Below are positions 5,798-15,900 of a DNA stretch of 16,041 nucleotides, piece by piece. The translations under genes were made by a program, and so were the position numbers. The stretch lies in the NCBI GenBank assembly GCA_020433835.1, contig JAGRBY010000102.1, forward strand, positions 1 through 16,041, given 5' to 3'. How positions within the stretch are numbered: position 1 is the stretch's first letter; the number at the start of each line of letters is the position of its first letter. The notes beneath the pieces were generated by a model. That model was given only the letters and a program-made list of their open reading frames with translations, ran no database searches and was not told where the DNA came from. The DNA is from Anaerolineae bacterium. GTDB taxonomy: Bacteria > Chloroflexota > Anaerolineae > 4572-78 > J111.

Positions 5798-8700
5798 CTA
5801 TAGAAATAGTTTTGATTTAGATCGTTTTTTTTCTTCTTGACGAAGCCGATCAAGGGCCTGACTGATATCTTCTAAAAGTTCGTTTTCGGTAAAAATAGCT
5901 TTATGCAGTAATGCTTCAACCTGCCCTGTAAGCTGAGTTTGTTGTTCGACGGTTAGTTGTTCCCCACTGACAATAATAATAGGGATAGAACGGGTTTTTT
6001 CATCACCCTTTAAATTCTCGATCATGGTAAAGCCATCCATTTCCGGCATGTTAAGGTCAAGAATAATTAAATCAGGCTTTGTGCTTTCAACAATTTTTAG
6101 GCCTTCTTTACCATTGCTGGCTTCATTGATAATGTAATTGTCTTGTGCTTCTAAAATTCGACGCGTTAAAAGAATGTCATCTGCTTTGTCATCAACAATC
6201 AGTACTTTTATAGCTTCGTTCTGTTGTTTGTCGATGTGGCTAAGTGCTTCAATAAGCTCGTCTTCAACAATCGGTTTGATAAGATAATTGGTTGCACCCA
6301 GTGAAAAACCCCGGTTTTTGTCGCTGGCTATACTACAAACAACAATGGGAATATCTTTTGTAACCTGATCTTCTTTTAATTCTTTTAGCAGACTCCAACC
6401 ATCTTTGTCGGGGATGATGACATCGAGCAAAATAGCAAATGGTGAGAGCTTTTTGATTTGGGAGACAACATCCTCCGTATACTCCAAACCTGTAACTTGA
6501 TAATGTTGTTTTTCTAGAAAGCGTTTATATAAGGCGATAACTCCGGGGTCATCATCAATGACAAGAACTTCCTTTTCTGTTGGCGGGGTGTTATCTGCTA
6601 AAGAGAGAGAGAAGTCATCAATTTCGATGACATCATTGTTTGGTGCTTTTATGGGAATAGAGAAGCTAAAAATTGAGCCTTTGTTGGGCGTACTATCAAC
6701 CCAAATTTTACCTTGATGCATTTCAACAAAGTGACGACTTATCGGTAGACCTAGTCCGGTTCCGCCCGCTTTTCGCGTTGTGCTGGCATCGACCTGAGTA
6801 AATTCTTCAAAAATGTTTGACAATTTGCTGTCCGGTATGCCGATACCAGTATCAATAACGCTAAATACAACGTAATCTTGCTCAACTTTTACTAAAGTCG
6901 TCACCGAGCCTTCCTCTGTGAACTTACAGGCGTTTGATACGAGGTTAAGAATGACCTGTCGAATGCGCGTTGGATCAGCCCAGATAGTAGGTAAATTTTG
7001 AGGAATTTCTTGTTTTAAGCTAACAGATTTATCTTTAACCAATGCCATAGCGGTAGACATAACTGTTTTGATGATGGGTTCGATCTCGGTTTCCTCAAAG
7101 TTGAGTTCCATCTTACCGGCTTCAATTTTAGAAAGGTCGAGAATATTGTTGATTAGCCCTAACAGGTGTTGGCCACTGTTGTGGATAGATGTTAAGTCCG
7201 TTTTTTGTAATTCAGTTAACGGACCATCAATGCCTTTGAGAATAACCCGTGAAAAACCAATAATGGAGTTAAGCGGTGTCCGTAATTCATGGCTCATATT
7301 AGCCAGAAATTGTGTTTTTAATTTGTCGATCTCTTTAAGGCGCTCAGCCGTTTCTTGTTGCTCCTTAAACGCCTTAGCGTTTTCGATAGCAATAGCCAGC
7401 TGGGCGGCCAAAACATCAAGCGTTGAGATTTCATCTTCGGTAAATGCCTGGGGCGATGTGCTCTGAACATCTAGGACTCCAATGAGCCTATCACCTACCT
7501 GGAGAGGAATCGCCAGTTCAGCTTCCGTTTCCGGCAGAAGTTCATTGCGATGATAGGTGTAAATTGGCTGGGTATCTATATCGGTGCTGCGGGTAACAAT
7601 CGGTTTGCGTTGGGCCGTTACCTGCCCAATAACACTTTTGCTGCCGATAGCCACTTTGTAATGCATTTCTAATAAGCGTCTACCTGTTTCGCCGGTACTC
7701 TTATGGAGAACAGCATACTGCTCGGCCTCATCCACAAGAAAGATCTGAACGTGATAAAAGTTGAAGCGCTCTTTTATAAGCTGGACAGCTTCATCTAGCA
7801 TTTCAGCTTGATCAAGAATACCGGTTGCTGCCCGCCCTACATCGGCACTGGTTTGCAGCAGAATTGCTCTCTTTTTTGTCTCTTCGATAAGGCGTCGGTT
7901 TTGCAGTGTAATCGATAACTGGTCGGCCATGGCTACGGCTAAGTTTATCTCGCTTTCGGTAAATATGTGCTTTTTGCCTAATGAGTCGGCTCCAATTGCG
8001 CCGATGACCTCATCATCGATAATAATGGGCACCAAAAGCAGTGAGACAATGCCGCGTGGGATATTAATTTCACGTACGGATGCCACCAATGGATCCGTTG
8101 ACACATCTTCAATCGGCACAGGTTGCTTTGTTTCGATAAGGCGTTGGTAAGAAGGGTTATCTTCAATGGGTATGCGCAATCTTGGCTTCATTACGGGTTT
8201 GCCGTTTTCAAAGAGAGCATGAAGTTTTCCGTAACGACGATCCTCTTCAAATAGAAGAATACCACCTTGCTTTAACCCCAGCGTTGACAACATCTTGCCC
8301 AGAACAGTGTTAAACATCTCGCGCTCATCTTCGGTTGCCACTAAAATACGACCTACCTCATAGAGCGCTTCTGCCTCTTCGCGAGAAATTTGAGTTTGTT
8401 CAAACAGACGCGCCGACTCAATAGCCTGAGCGGCTTGGTTGGTTATCGCTTCGATAATTTGTAGTGTATCGTCTTCCCAAATGGCATCAAGTGTGCTTTG
8501 CGGTAATTCGAAATCGATTGTACCAATAACGGCTTGACCATTGAGGGTCAGTGGCACAATAAGAGACGAGGTTCTTTCAGGCAGTGGACGTGTCCAACGT
8601 GTGGAGTCTTGCTCACTTTTACCATTGGTTAGCCGGTGATCGCCTAATTTTTGCGTTCCCTCATTCAAAATAGACCTGGTGGCCGGAACGACAACGGCTT

Positions 8701-11700
8701 TCTTTTCAACAATGGCTTTGCTAGTACCCGGTAATACCATTCCCTCTTCATCAAGGGTGACGCCATTTTCGGTTAACCGATATTGGGTAGCAGCGCGCTG
8801 CTCTCTGATGTATGTGGCCCACTGATTTTCCACATAATGGCGGTGCATTTTGTTGACTTCATCAAGTGTACTGTTCAGCTCTTGTACTGCCCGGGCCGCT
8901 TGAATAGCATTTGCCAATTGGTTGGCCATAGATTGCAGAATGGTGATATCACTTTCATCAAAGGCGCTGCGTTTGATGCTTTGTACATCAAGCGCTCCAA
9001 TAATTCGTCCTTGAGCGGTTAGGGGTAATGCCATTTCTGAATGGGCGTTAGGGAGAAGTGGGTTGTTAAAATGAATAGCATGGGTGCCAGTATCCATGGC
9101 GATATAAGGTTGACCAGTTTCTGTGGCTGTGCCAACAATACTTTGCCCCCCAACTTCCAACTTATGTTTCATCGCCAACATTTTTTGTCCAATTTCGCCG
9201 GTTGATGCTCTTACAAGGGCATATTTTCGGTAGTCGTCCACCAAAAATATCGAGACGTGGTAAAAATTAAATCGCTCTTTAATGAGATCGACGGCTTCAG
9301 ACAGCAACTTATCCAGATCAAGATAGACAGTGGCTGCTTGTGAAACTTCAGCGGCCGTTTGGAGTTGGCGTGCCCGGTGTTCTGTTTCATCCAGCAAGCG
9401 TCTGTTCTCTAATGCTACGGATGTTTCACGGGCAATATTTTCATAGAGCCGGATAATTTCCGATGAAAAAGCGATTTCGCTTTCATTGCCGGCCAAAATG
9501 AAACCTTCTACATTCATATTCAACCAAATAGGAACAGCAGCCATCGATTTGATTTGCATAACCGCAAATAGCTGCTTGAGCAATAAAGAAAATCGCTCGT
9601 CTCTTTCGATAGAGGATGACACAATAGTGTTGCCTGTTCTCAGCAGTGGTACCAGCCCTAACTCCTCTGTAGAAAGATGAGAACTAAGCGGGATACTGGG
9701 CCACTCTTTGCGGGGGTTGTCCCATAGAGCTACCAGTTCCAGGTCAATGCTGTCACGGGTTTGATCATACATAAAGATCGATACGCCACGGTCTGGTTCG
9801 GTAGCGGCTATAGCAGAAATCGCCAAGTCGAAAATATCTTCAATTGTTTCGACTTTAAGGAGCTGCTGTCCCAGGTTTGAAAGGATTTCGGAGTTATAGA
9901 GGTTTTGCTGGGTTTCGGCCACTAACTGCAGGTTTTGGATAACAACAGCGGCCTGACCAGCCAAATTGATAATTTGATTGATAATATTGGACTTAAATTG
10001 ATAGCGCTCTGTTTTACTTTCAAACAGCAAAACCCCCAACCAATTGCGACCAACAGCCAGGGGGACCGCCAGAATAGTTCGAATTCCCGGTTGGTATGCT
10101 TCTATCTGGGCTTGTGTGTCCGCAGGTAATGTTTCATAATGAATTTCGACGACATCGTCGTACCGTAAATTTTGAATGAATGTAAATTCGTTGGCCGGAA
10201 GTGTGATACTTGTGCTTAAAATTTCTTGCGTATCATGACTCCAACCGGCAATAAGATTCAGGCCTGCTAATGTTTCACCACTATTGATACAGTTTACTAA
10301 CGCGATGTGCATATAATCGATGGTTGTTGTTTCGGCAAAACTGCCAACCATAATATCCAGTAAATCTTCAACCGACTGCGCCGTATTGAAGCGCCGGCTG
10401 GCTTTATAAAGAAGTTCCGTTTCGCTTAAGACCTCAGTAGTCTTTTCCAAAAGCCAAACATTTTCCAAACTTGTGGCGGCTTGGATAGCAACTGCATCAA
10501 ATGTTGCTAAATTTTCTTCGGTAAAGCCGTCGGAGTGGGCGTGAAAAAAGGTGAGAACGCCGTGTAAAATGCTGCGTTGAGAGAAAAATGGCACACAAAC
10601 AGCCATATTTACAGTAGGCATATTGGCTGATTTATCTAGTAACCATTTTTGTTGGTTGATGCGATTAAAGATTACACGCTCACCGCGATCAAGAGCCAAT
10701 GCCTCTGGCCCCTCAAGAAATGCATGGCGGGCCAATTCATCGGCATTCATCTGTTGCCGCTGAGGAATTGTTGAGCCGACCGATAAAAATGCTCCACCGT
10801 CGGTAATATAAATTTCGGTATAGGTTGCTCCGATACGCTCGCTAAAAGAAAGGATCACGTCTTGTACATCTTCAACAGAGTTGGTACTGCTTAGTTTCTG
10901 CGCGAGTTGGTATAGCAGAGCAGCTCGATCGCGCTCTTTTTTAGTAGTTTCTAGCAGCCGGTGATTTTCAATGGCAATGATGGCTTGGTCGGCCAATGTT
11001 TGATAGATCCGTGTCTCTTGCTCGGTGTACGTATGTGGTTTTCGCGTATAAATCGAAAGCACACCTTTATATTCTGTCCCCAAAAACATTGGAGCTGAGA
11101 ACAACGTGATGGCCTGGAGTTCATTAAGCACAAACTGTCGAAATTCCTCATCCATGCGCTCGTCTTGTTCCGAATGCCGTAAATCGTGAGAAATCAAAGG
11201 GGAAAAAGGCGGTTGTGCAAATGCTTCAACCAGACCAAATTTTCGAGCCGAGAATTCAGAGCCAATGGGTACATTTTTGGATGATTCTCTGTCCCATGTA
11301 GAAGCAATGGTGACCGACTCGATCTGCTCTTCTTTCGATTTATCGAGCAGAGAAATGCTGACGCGATCTACATCGTAATGTTTTACGTTATCAAGAACAA
11401 TATTAAAGATGTCATCAAGGCTAACACTTTTTACCAATGCACTACTAATTTGAAAAAGCTTTTGAGTACCGGCTAATGCTTCTTGCGTTTGTTGGAATAA
11501 CTGTGCATTTTCAATGGCAACGGCGACTTGGGCGATTATGGCCTTTGTTAATTGTATTTCGTTTTTAGTATAGGGATAGGGATATTCAAAATGCTCTACT
11601 TCCAAAATGGCGATGAGCTTGCCGCGAACGATCAGTGGAAACCAACCTAAAGTAGAAGCTACTTTGTCTTGTTGGAGATAGGTGGATAGTTTAGGGTCAC

Positions 11701-12898
11701 TGTCAGCGGTGCCAAGGTGAAAGATGATCTCCTTCGGCTTGGTGATCATCTGTTGAAGCGGCAGAAAGTCATCAACCGTTAAAAAACGAGATGGACGGGC
11801 GCGAAGTGAAAAACTGTCTGTAAGCAATACTTTTTGTGCCCGCTCTTCGAAGTGCGTTTCGGCTCCATTTAGTTCCAAAATTGAGCAGCGTTGGCAGTTA
11901 AGGTAATTAAAAATTTGGATAATGAGAATATTATAGATCTCTACCAGATCGATTGTTTCTGTTAGCTGGCGTGTAGCCTCAAACAAAATAGCTAGCTCTT
12001 GGGTTCGTTCTTGTGTTTGCTCTAGCAACTTAGCGTTTTCAATAGCCAAGGCTACCTGAGATCCTACTTCTTCTAGCAAACTGATGTCATCCGGTGTCCA
12101 GTCAGCCCGATCATCATCGCTTTCTACTCCCAAAAAGCCAATATCTTCCCCATGAAGGTGAATCGGCAAAAACAAAGAGCGATCATCGTGGTTTTTTGTG
12201 GCCATTTCTGATAACTTCTCAGTTGGTTGTGAGTCGATGCGCGAGATGTCATGTTGATCGTATTGAAAACCGAGCTGATGTTTTTGTTTCGATGGTTGGT
12301 TCTGACTTTCAGAGGCTGTATTTTGGAGGTTGTAAAGGGTACGCGCTTCTTGAATACTGTCTTCCAACTGGTAAATTGTGCGATTGTGCGCCATAAAGAA
12401 GGCAATAGACTTGGTTACCGTCTGTAGAAATTTGATATCTTCTTCATCAAAGTTGTTGGCGGTTTCGGCCTGAAAGCACAAGGCCCCGAGAAATGTTTCA
12501 CGGTATTTAAGCGGTAAAATTAATTCAGAATTATGTGAATTTTGGTCTTGACCAGCCTCATAAACACTTTGGGTCACGTCAGGAATGTAGATAACTTTGT
12601 CTTGTTTAAGGGCCTCACTAATACTATTTTCTTCTTCAAATGAAAAAATAGTAAGGTTTTGTGTACTACTGGATTTACTACTCAACCCGCTTTCTAAATA
12701 GAGCCATATATCCTCTCCTGTTATGGAGAGTTGATAAATTTGAGCAGTAGCATAGCCCAGCGTGTCAATCAAGATGTGCAATACATCCTGTAATATATTT
12801 TCAACCGTATCATCTGAAGTTACCAAGTCATTCACGGCCTGAAATAGAGTCAATTGGCGAGAAGATTTTTCCATATAGCTTTGCTCAGTATCTATCAT
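5798..12898 (-). CDS. Giant soluble multi-GAF hybrid histidine kinase (about 11 GAF modules, HisKA, HATPase_c, REC, REC)
   Basis: This 2366-residue protein has no signal peptide or membrane helix, so it should sense cytoplasmic or diffusible signals. GAF modules lie near residues 30-177, 180-290 (half), 318-465, 490-647, 672-815, 840-990, 1015-1166, 1193-1335, 1380-1497 (half), 1520-1668 and 1693-1840, joined by long helices with repeated AIEN-x-x-LL-type ends. The kinase core has H1870 in MSHELRTPLNSIIGF, N-box NLVSNACKFTEEG (1985-1997), DTGIGIPD (2016-2023) and GGTGLGLPISRHF (2045-2057). Receiver 1 (about 2110-2224) has D2159 and K2208; receiver 2 (about 2231-2350) has D2281 and K2333. All phosphotransfer residues appear present; no Hpt domain is seen. 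The ATG at 12898 follows AAAGGG by eight bases. The tail EEKKRSKSKLFL is basic. The gene sits 12 bases after the PAS/GAF gene and 17 bases before the enzyme-receiver fusion. GAF ligands cannot be inferred. Confidence 0.95.
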   Translation of the reverse strand: MIDTEQSYMEKSSRQLTLFQAVNDLVTSDDTVENILQDVLHILIDTLGYATAQIYQLSITGEDIWLYLESGLSSKSSSTQNLTIFSFEEENSISEALKQDKVIYIPDVTQSVYEAGQDQNSHNSELILPLKYRETFLGALCFQAETANNFDEEDIKFLQTVTKSIAFFMAHNRTIYQLEDSIQEARTLYNLQNTASESQNQPSKQKHQLGFQYDQHDISRIDSQPTEKLSEMATKNHDDRSLFLPIHLHGEDIGFLGVESDDDRADWTPDDISLLEEVGSQVALAIENAKLLEQTQERTQELAILFEATRQLTETIDLVEIYNILIIQIFNYLNCQRCSILELNGAETHFEERAQKVLLTDSFSLRARPSRFLTVDDFLPLQQMITKPKEIIFHLGTADSDPKLSTYLQQDKVASTLGWFPLIVRGKLIAILEVEHFEYPYPYTKNEIQLTKAIIAQVAVAIENAQLFQQTQEALAGTQKLFQISSALVKSVSLDDIFNIVLDNVKHYDVDRVSISLLDKSKEEQIESVTIASTWDRESSKNVPIGSEFSARKFGLVEAFAQPPFSPLISHDLRHSEQDERMDEEFRQFVLNELQAITLFSAPMFLGTEYKGVLSIYTRKPHTYTEQETRIYQTLADQAIIAIENHRLLETTKKERDRAALLYQLAQKLSSTNSVEDVQDVILSFSERIGATYTEIYITDGGAFLSVGSTIPQRQQMNADELARHAFLEGPEALALDRGERVIFNRINQQKWLLDKSANMPTVNMAVCVPFFSQRSILHGVLTFFHAHSDGFTEENLATFDAVAIQAATSLENVWLLEKTTEVLSETELLYKASRRFNTAQSVEDLLDIMVGSFAETTTIDYMHIALVNCINSGETLAGLNLIAGWSHDTQEILSTSITLPANEFTFIQNLRYDDVVEIHYETLPADTQAQIEAYQPGIRTILAVPLAVGRNWLGVLLFESKTERYQFKSNIINQIINLAGQAAVVIQNLQLVAETQQNLYNSEILSNLGQQLLKVETIEDIFDLAISAIAATEPDRGVSIFMYDQTRDSIDLELVALWDNPRKEWPSIPLSSHLSTEELGLVPLLRTGNTIVSSSIERDERFSLLLKQLFAVMQIKSMAAVPIWLNMNVEGFILAGNESEIAFSSEIIRLYENIARETSVALENRRLLDETEHRARQLQTAAEVSQAATVYLDLDKLLSEAVDLIKERFNFYHVSIFLVDDYRKYALVRASTGEIGQKMLAMKHKLEVGGQSIVGTATETGQPYIAMDTGTHAIHFNNPLLPNAHSEMALPLTAQGRIIGALDVQSIKRSAFDESDITILQSMANQLANAIQAARAVQELNSTLDEVNKMHRHYVENQWATYIREQRAATQYRLTENGVTLDEEGMVLPGTSKAIVEKKAVVVPATRSILNEGTQKLGDHRLTNGKSEQDSTRWTRPLPERTSSLIVPLTLNGQAVIGTIDFELPQSTLDAIWEDDTLQIIEAITNQAAQAIESARLFEQTQISREEAEALYEVGRILVATEDEREMFNTVLGKMLSTLGLKQGGILLFEEDRRYGKLHALFENGKPVMKPRLRIPIEDNPSYQRLIETKQPVPIEDVSTDPLVASVREINIPRGIVSLLLVPIIIDDEVIGAIGADSLGKKHIFTESEINLAVAMADQLSITLQNRRLIEETKKRAILLQTSADVGRAATGILDQAEMLDEAVQLIKERFNFYHVQIFLVDEAEQYAVLHKSTGETGRRLLEMHYKVAIGSKSVIGQVTAQRKPIVTRSTDIDTQPIYTYHRNELLPETEAELAIPLQVGDRLIGVLDVQSTSPQAFTEDEISTLDVLAAQLAIAIENAKAFKEQQETAERLKEIDKLKTQFLANMSHELRTPLNSIIGFSRVILKGIDGPLTELQKTDLTSIHNSGQHLLGLINNILDLSKIEAGKMELNFEETEIEPIIKTVMSTAMALVKDKSVSLKQEIPQNLPTIWADPTRIRQVILNLVSNACKFTEEGSVTTLVKVEQDYVVFSVIDTGIGIPDSKLSNIFEEFTQVDASTTRKAGGTGLGLPISRHFVEMHQGKIWVDSTPNKGSIFSFSIPIKAPNNDVIEIDDFSLSLADNTPPTEKEVLVIDDDPGVIALYKRFLEKQHYQVTGLEYTEDVVSQIKKLSPFAILLDVIIPDKDGWSLLKELKEDQVTKDIPIVVCSIASDKNRGFSLGATNYLIKPIVEDELIEALSHIDKQQNEAIKVLIVDDKADDILLTRRILEAQDNYIINEASNGKEGLKIVESTKPDLIILDLNMPEMDGFTMIENLKGDEKTRSIPIIIVSGEQLTVEQQTQLTGQVEALLHKAIFTENELLEDISQALDRLRQEEKKRSKSKLFL
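5849..6577 (-). other. Tandem receiver domains of the giant kinase
   Basis: Receiver 1 (6233-6577) starts KEVLVIDDDPG and has D2159 in AILLDVIIPDKDG. Receiver 2 (5849-6214) starts KVLIVDDKAD and has D2281 in LIILDLNMPEMDG. The two are clearly diverged from each other. Receiver 2 resembles the receiver of the PLP-enzyme fusion more closely than it resembles receiver 1. Confidence 0.92.
6650..7327 (-). other. HisKA-HATPase_c transmitter core of the giant kinase
   Basis: This encodes residues 1858-2083. The helix EIDKLKTQFLANMSHELRT carries the phospho-accepting H1870, followed by the second dimerisation helix ending LINNILDLSKIEAGKMEL and the Bergerat ATP-binding fold. It is the complete transmitter nearest the transmitter-less PAS/GAF gene just upstream, so it may serve both sensors. 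Confidence 0.93.
7379..12811 (-). repeat. Tandem GAF-domain array within the giant kinase
   Basis: About eleven diverged protein-level repeats of roughly 110-175 residues are chained by coiled-coil-like linkers. The modules are not near-identical in DNA, so this is old domain duplication rather than a recent tandem repeat. Two modules, at about 12029-12361 and 8399-8881, keep mainly the C-terminal GAF half. The pair at 8894-9322 and 7379-7861 are the most alike, sharing LIKERFNFYHV and LDVQS motifs. Boundaries were set by eye and may shift by 10-20 residues. Confidence 0.8.
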
Positions 12899-12910
12899 AA
12901 TTTTAGCCCT

Positions 12911-15900
12911 TTACTTCTCCAGAGCGGTATCAGATTCCAAAGAGCCGTTCGTTTCGGAGGTGGCGGTAAGTTGAATGTAAGTGCGTTTGCTTCCTAGGGC
13001 GTCACCTATTTCTTTTACCGTAGTCTGGAGAATAGTTTCAAGGTCTGTTGATGCTCTTACTTTGGTGGTGATGTTTTTTATTAAGGCTTCACGTCTGGCC
13101 CGTTGTTGGCTCATCTGATAGCGTCGGGCATTATCAAAAGCCATCGCAGTTTGGGTGACAAACACTTTCAGTAACCTTAGGTGGGATTCCTGAATAGAGG
13201 CATTGCTATTTTTAAAGCCGGCTTCTACCAACCCCACATTTTCCTGGCGGAGTATTATAGGCGTAAAAACTCTCACCCAGTTAGCATGTCCTTCTACATC
13301 ATAAAGATGTTGATCATAACGGTCGTCCCAGCCGGTAATAACCTCAGTTTTTCCGGTTCTGATAATATCGGCCATGATATCTTTATCGTCTAGAGAACGA
13401 TCCGATTGTTTGATATTATTTTCAGAAATCCCTACCCCGGATATAGCCTGGATGCGCTGGCGCTCTGAATCGACTACCGACAATAAAATATAATCAAAAC
13501 CAATTTCTCTAATACATGTTTCAAAGAAAAGACTCACTATCTCACCAATTTTTAGTGTGCCCGATAACGATTGCCCTAACCTTTGCATGGCCATCGTCTC
13601 GCGTAACCGCGTTTCTGCCTCTCGACGGGCCTGGCCGGCTCGCTCATACAGATTGGCATTGGCTATAGCATTGGCTAACTGGTCAGCCATTGTCTGGAGC
13701 ATGGTGATATCTTCTTGGGAAAAAGCTTCGCGCTCGGTACTTTGCACAGTTAAGGCACCGATAACTTCCTCGCGGCTAACGAGCGGCAGGGCCATTTCAG
13801 AGCGAGTCTCGGGCAGAATAGGGTTTTTGAAACGAACCGCTTCCTGCCCCACATCCAGGGCAATTCTCGCTTTTCTATGGTAAACACTCCAGCCAATCAT
13901 CGATTCTTCGCCGATTTTTAATTTGTGATTTTGTCCAAGTTGAATGCGTCCGGCCTCGCCGGTACCGGCCCGCAATACGGCCCACTCTTTTGCTTCATCG
14001 ACTAAAAATAACCCGACGTAGTAAAAATCAAACTGATCTCGAATTAAATTTACGGAGTTCTCAATGAGATCATCCACATCCAAAATTGAGCTGGCAGCTC
14101 GGGAAACTTCAGCCGCTGTTTGTAGTCGACCTGTTCGATATTGGGCCTCGGCTAACAGGCGACGGTTTTCCAACCAAATCGCCAGTTGGTCGACAACAAC
14201 TTGGCCAATTTCAATGTCGCTTTGTGAAAAATTCCGGTTTTCTTGATTACTGCCTGCTGCCATAATACCGATTGTTTGACCTCGAAGTGTTATAGGCATA
14301 TAGAGCATAGATTTGGCGGGAAGAATATTCCGTATTAAATGATTGTCTTTGGTCATAGCATGCGTAAAAACATTGCCAATAACCAAAGGTTTAGGCTCGG
14401 CAATCATATGCTGAAAGAGCGGTTCTTTAGCAGAAGTTGATATGTCTATATGAACTGGTTCGCCGTTGATATAAAGCGCACGAATTTTGTTTTTGTCGCC
14501 GGCTTTATTCAGTAGGGCCAGCTTGCCTGATTTAACCCGCAGAAGGCGCAGATACTCTCCCAGAACAGTTTCAAAAGTTGCATGCTCATTAGGTGCTGTT
14601 GCTAATGCATCCCCAATGCGGTAGAGTGACTCCGTTCTCTCTAAAGCTTGAACTAGGCCTTCTTCCGCTTTTTGTTGTTCAACTAAAGCGGCTTGGGTTT
14701 GATCGAGAAGCTGAGCGTTTTCTAATGCGCCGGCTATCTGCTGGGCAATCGTTTCGGCCAGTTTAACCTCGTTGGGTTCAAACGTTCGCCCTGGGGTATC
14801 AAATGCAATTCCCAACGTTCCAATTGTTTTGCCGTGGGTAATCAAAGGCGTTATTAAAATACATTCGATATTAAGCTTTGCCATCAACCCATGCACAGCG
14901 GCTGTTTTTGGATTGCTCTGGGCTTCGGTGACAACAATAGACTTTCCCGTTTCGATGACATAGCTTGATGAGTAGTTGTTTTCAAGAGGAATTCGATACC
15001 CTTCAGAGGCAGCTTCTTTGTTAACTCCATAATCTGAGACAACATTTAATGCGTCTCCTTCATCGGTAAGCATGGCAATACCGCTGCGGCACGCTCCAAA
15101 AAGTTGCAGCATCTCTTGAGCGACAGCCCAAAAACTCTTGTGGGGATCGGTGGCTAATGTAATGGCCGTGGCAACGCGGTTTATAGCGGCCAATTCAGCA
15201 TTTCGCTGTAAAATTTCTTGTTCTGCTTTTTTGCGGTGCGTAATATCCGTCACCGCCCCTTCAAAGTAGATGAGATGCCCGTTGGTGTCGAAAACCGAGC
15301 GCCCGTTTTCAGAAATCCAGATGATTTCGCCATCACGTCGGTGAATCTTAGACTCAAAATCGGAAATTTGTCCTAATTTTCGTATCTTTTTTATAAACTC
15401 ATCGCGTCGGTTAGGGACAACGTAAAGCTGATTCTTGATATCAATTATGTTTTCGATTAATTGCTGCGGTGAGTCGTATCCATAAATACGTGCTAAAGCT
15501 GGGTTAGCACTAATGTAATGCCCATCTAGCGAAGTTTGAAAAATACCTTCAACGGCATTTTCGTAAATGCTGCGATACTTTTCTTCCGCTTGCTGAAGTG
15601 CTTGTTCAGCTTTCTTGCGTTCGGTGATATCTTGCGTTATACCAAAGACATTCACGGCTTGGTTATCTTCCAATCGTTGAATGCGACCGATGGTGTGAAT
15701 ATAGCGAATTTCATTATCGTTCAGTAATATGCGATGCTGAATTTCATAACTGTCGGTATCTGAAGCCAAAATTCCTTCAATAAGATTTTCGACGTTTTCA
15801 CGATCATCCGGGTGAATGAGAGACAAGAATAAATCAAAATCAACTTTGGTATTTTCTGATAAACCAAAAATTTTATATGTGCGATTGCTCCACCTTGCTT

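Noticed and set aside
5825..5832. Run of eight A on the minus strand near the end of the giant kinase, as a possible programmed -1 frameshift into the enzyme-receiver gene.
   Set aside because: The -1 frame is the frame of the next gene, but it meets TAA at 5817-5819 before reaching that gene's GTG. No read-through product is possible.
7068..7466. Plus-strand open frame of 132 residues and other plus-strand frames.
   Set aside because: They lie wholly inside well-supported minus-strand genes, show no recognisable domains and look like reverse-strand shadows.
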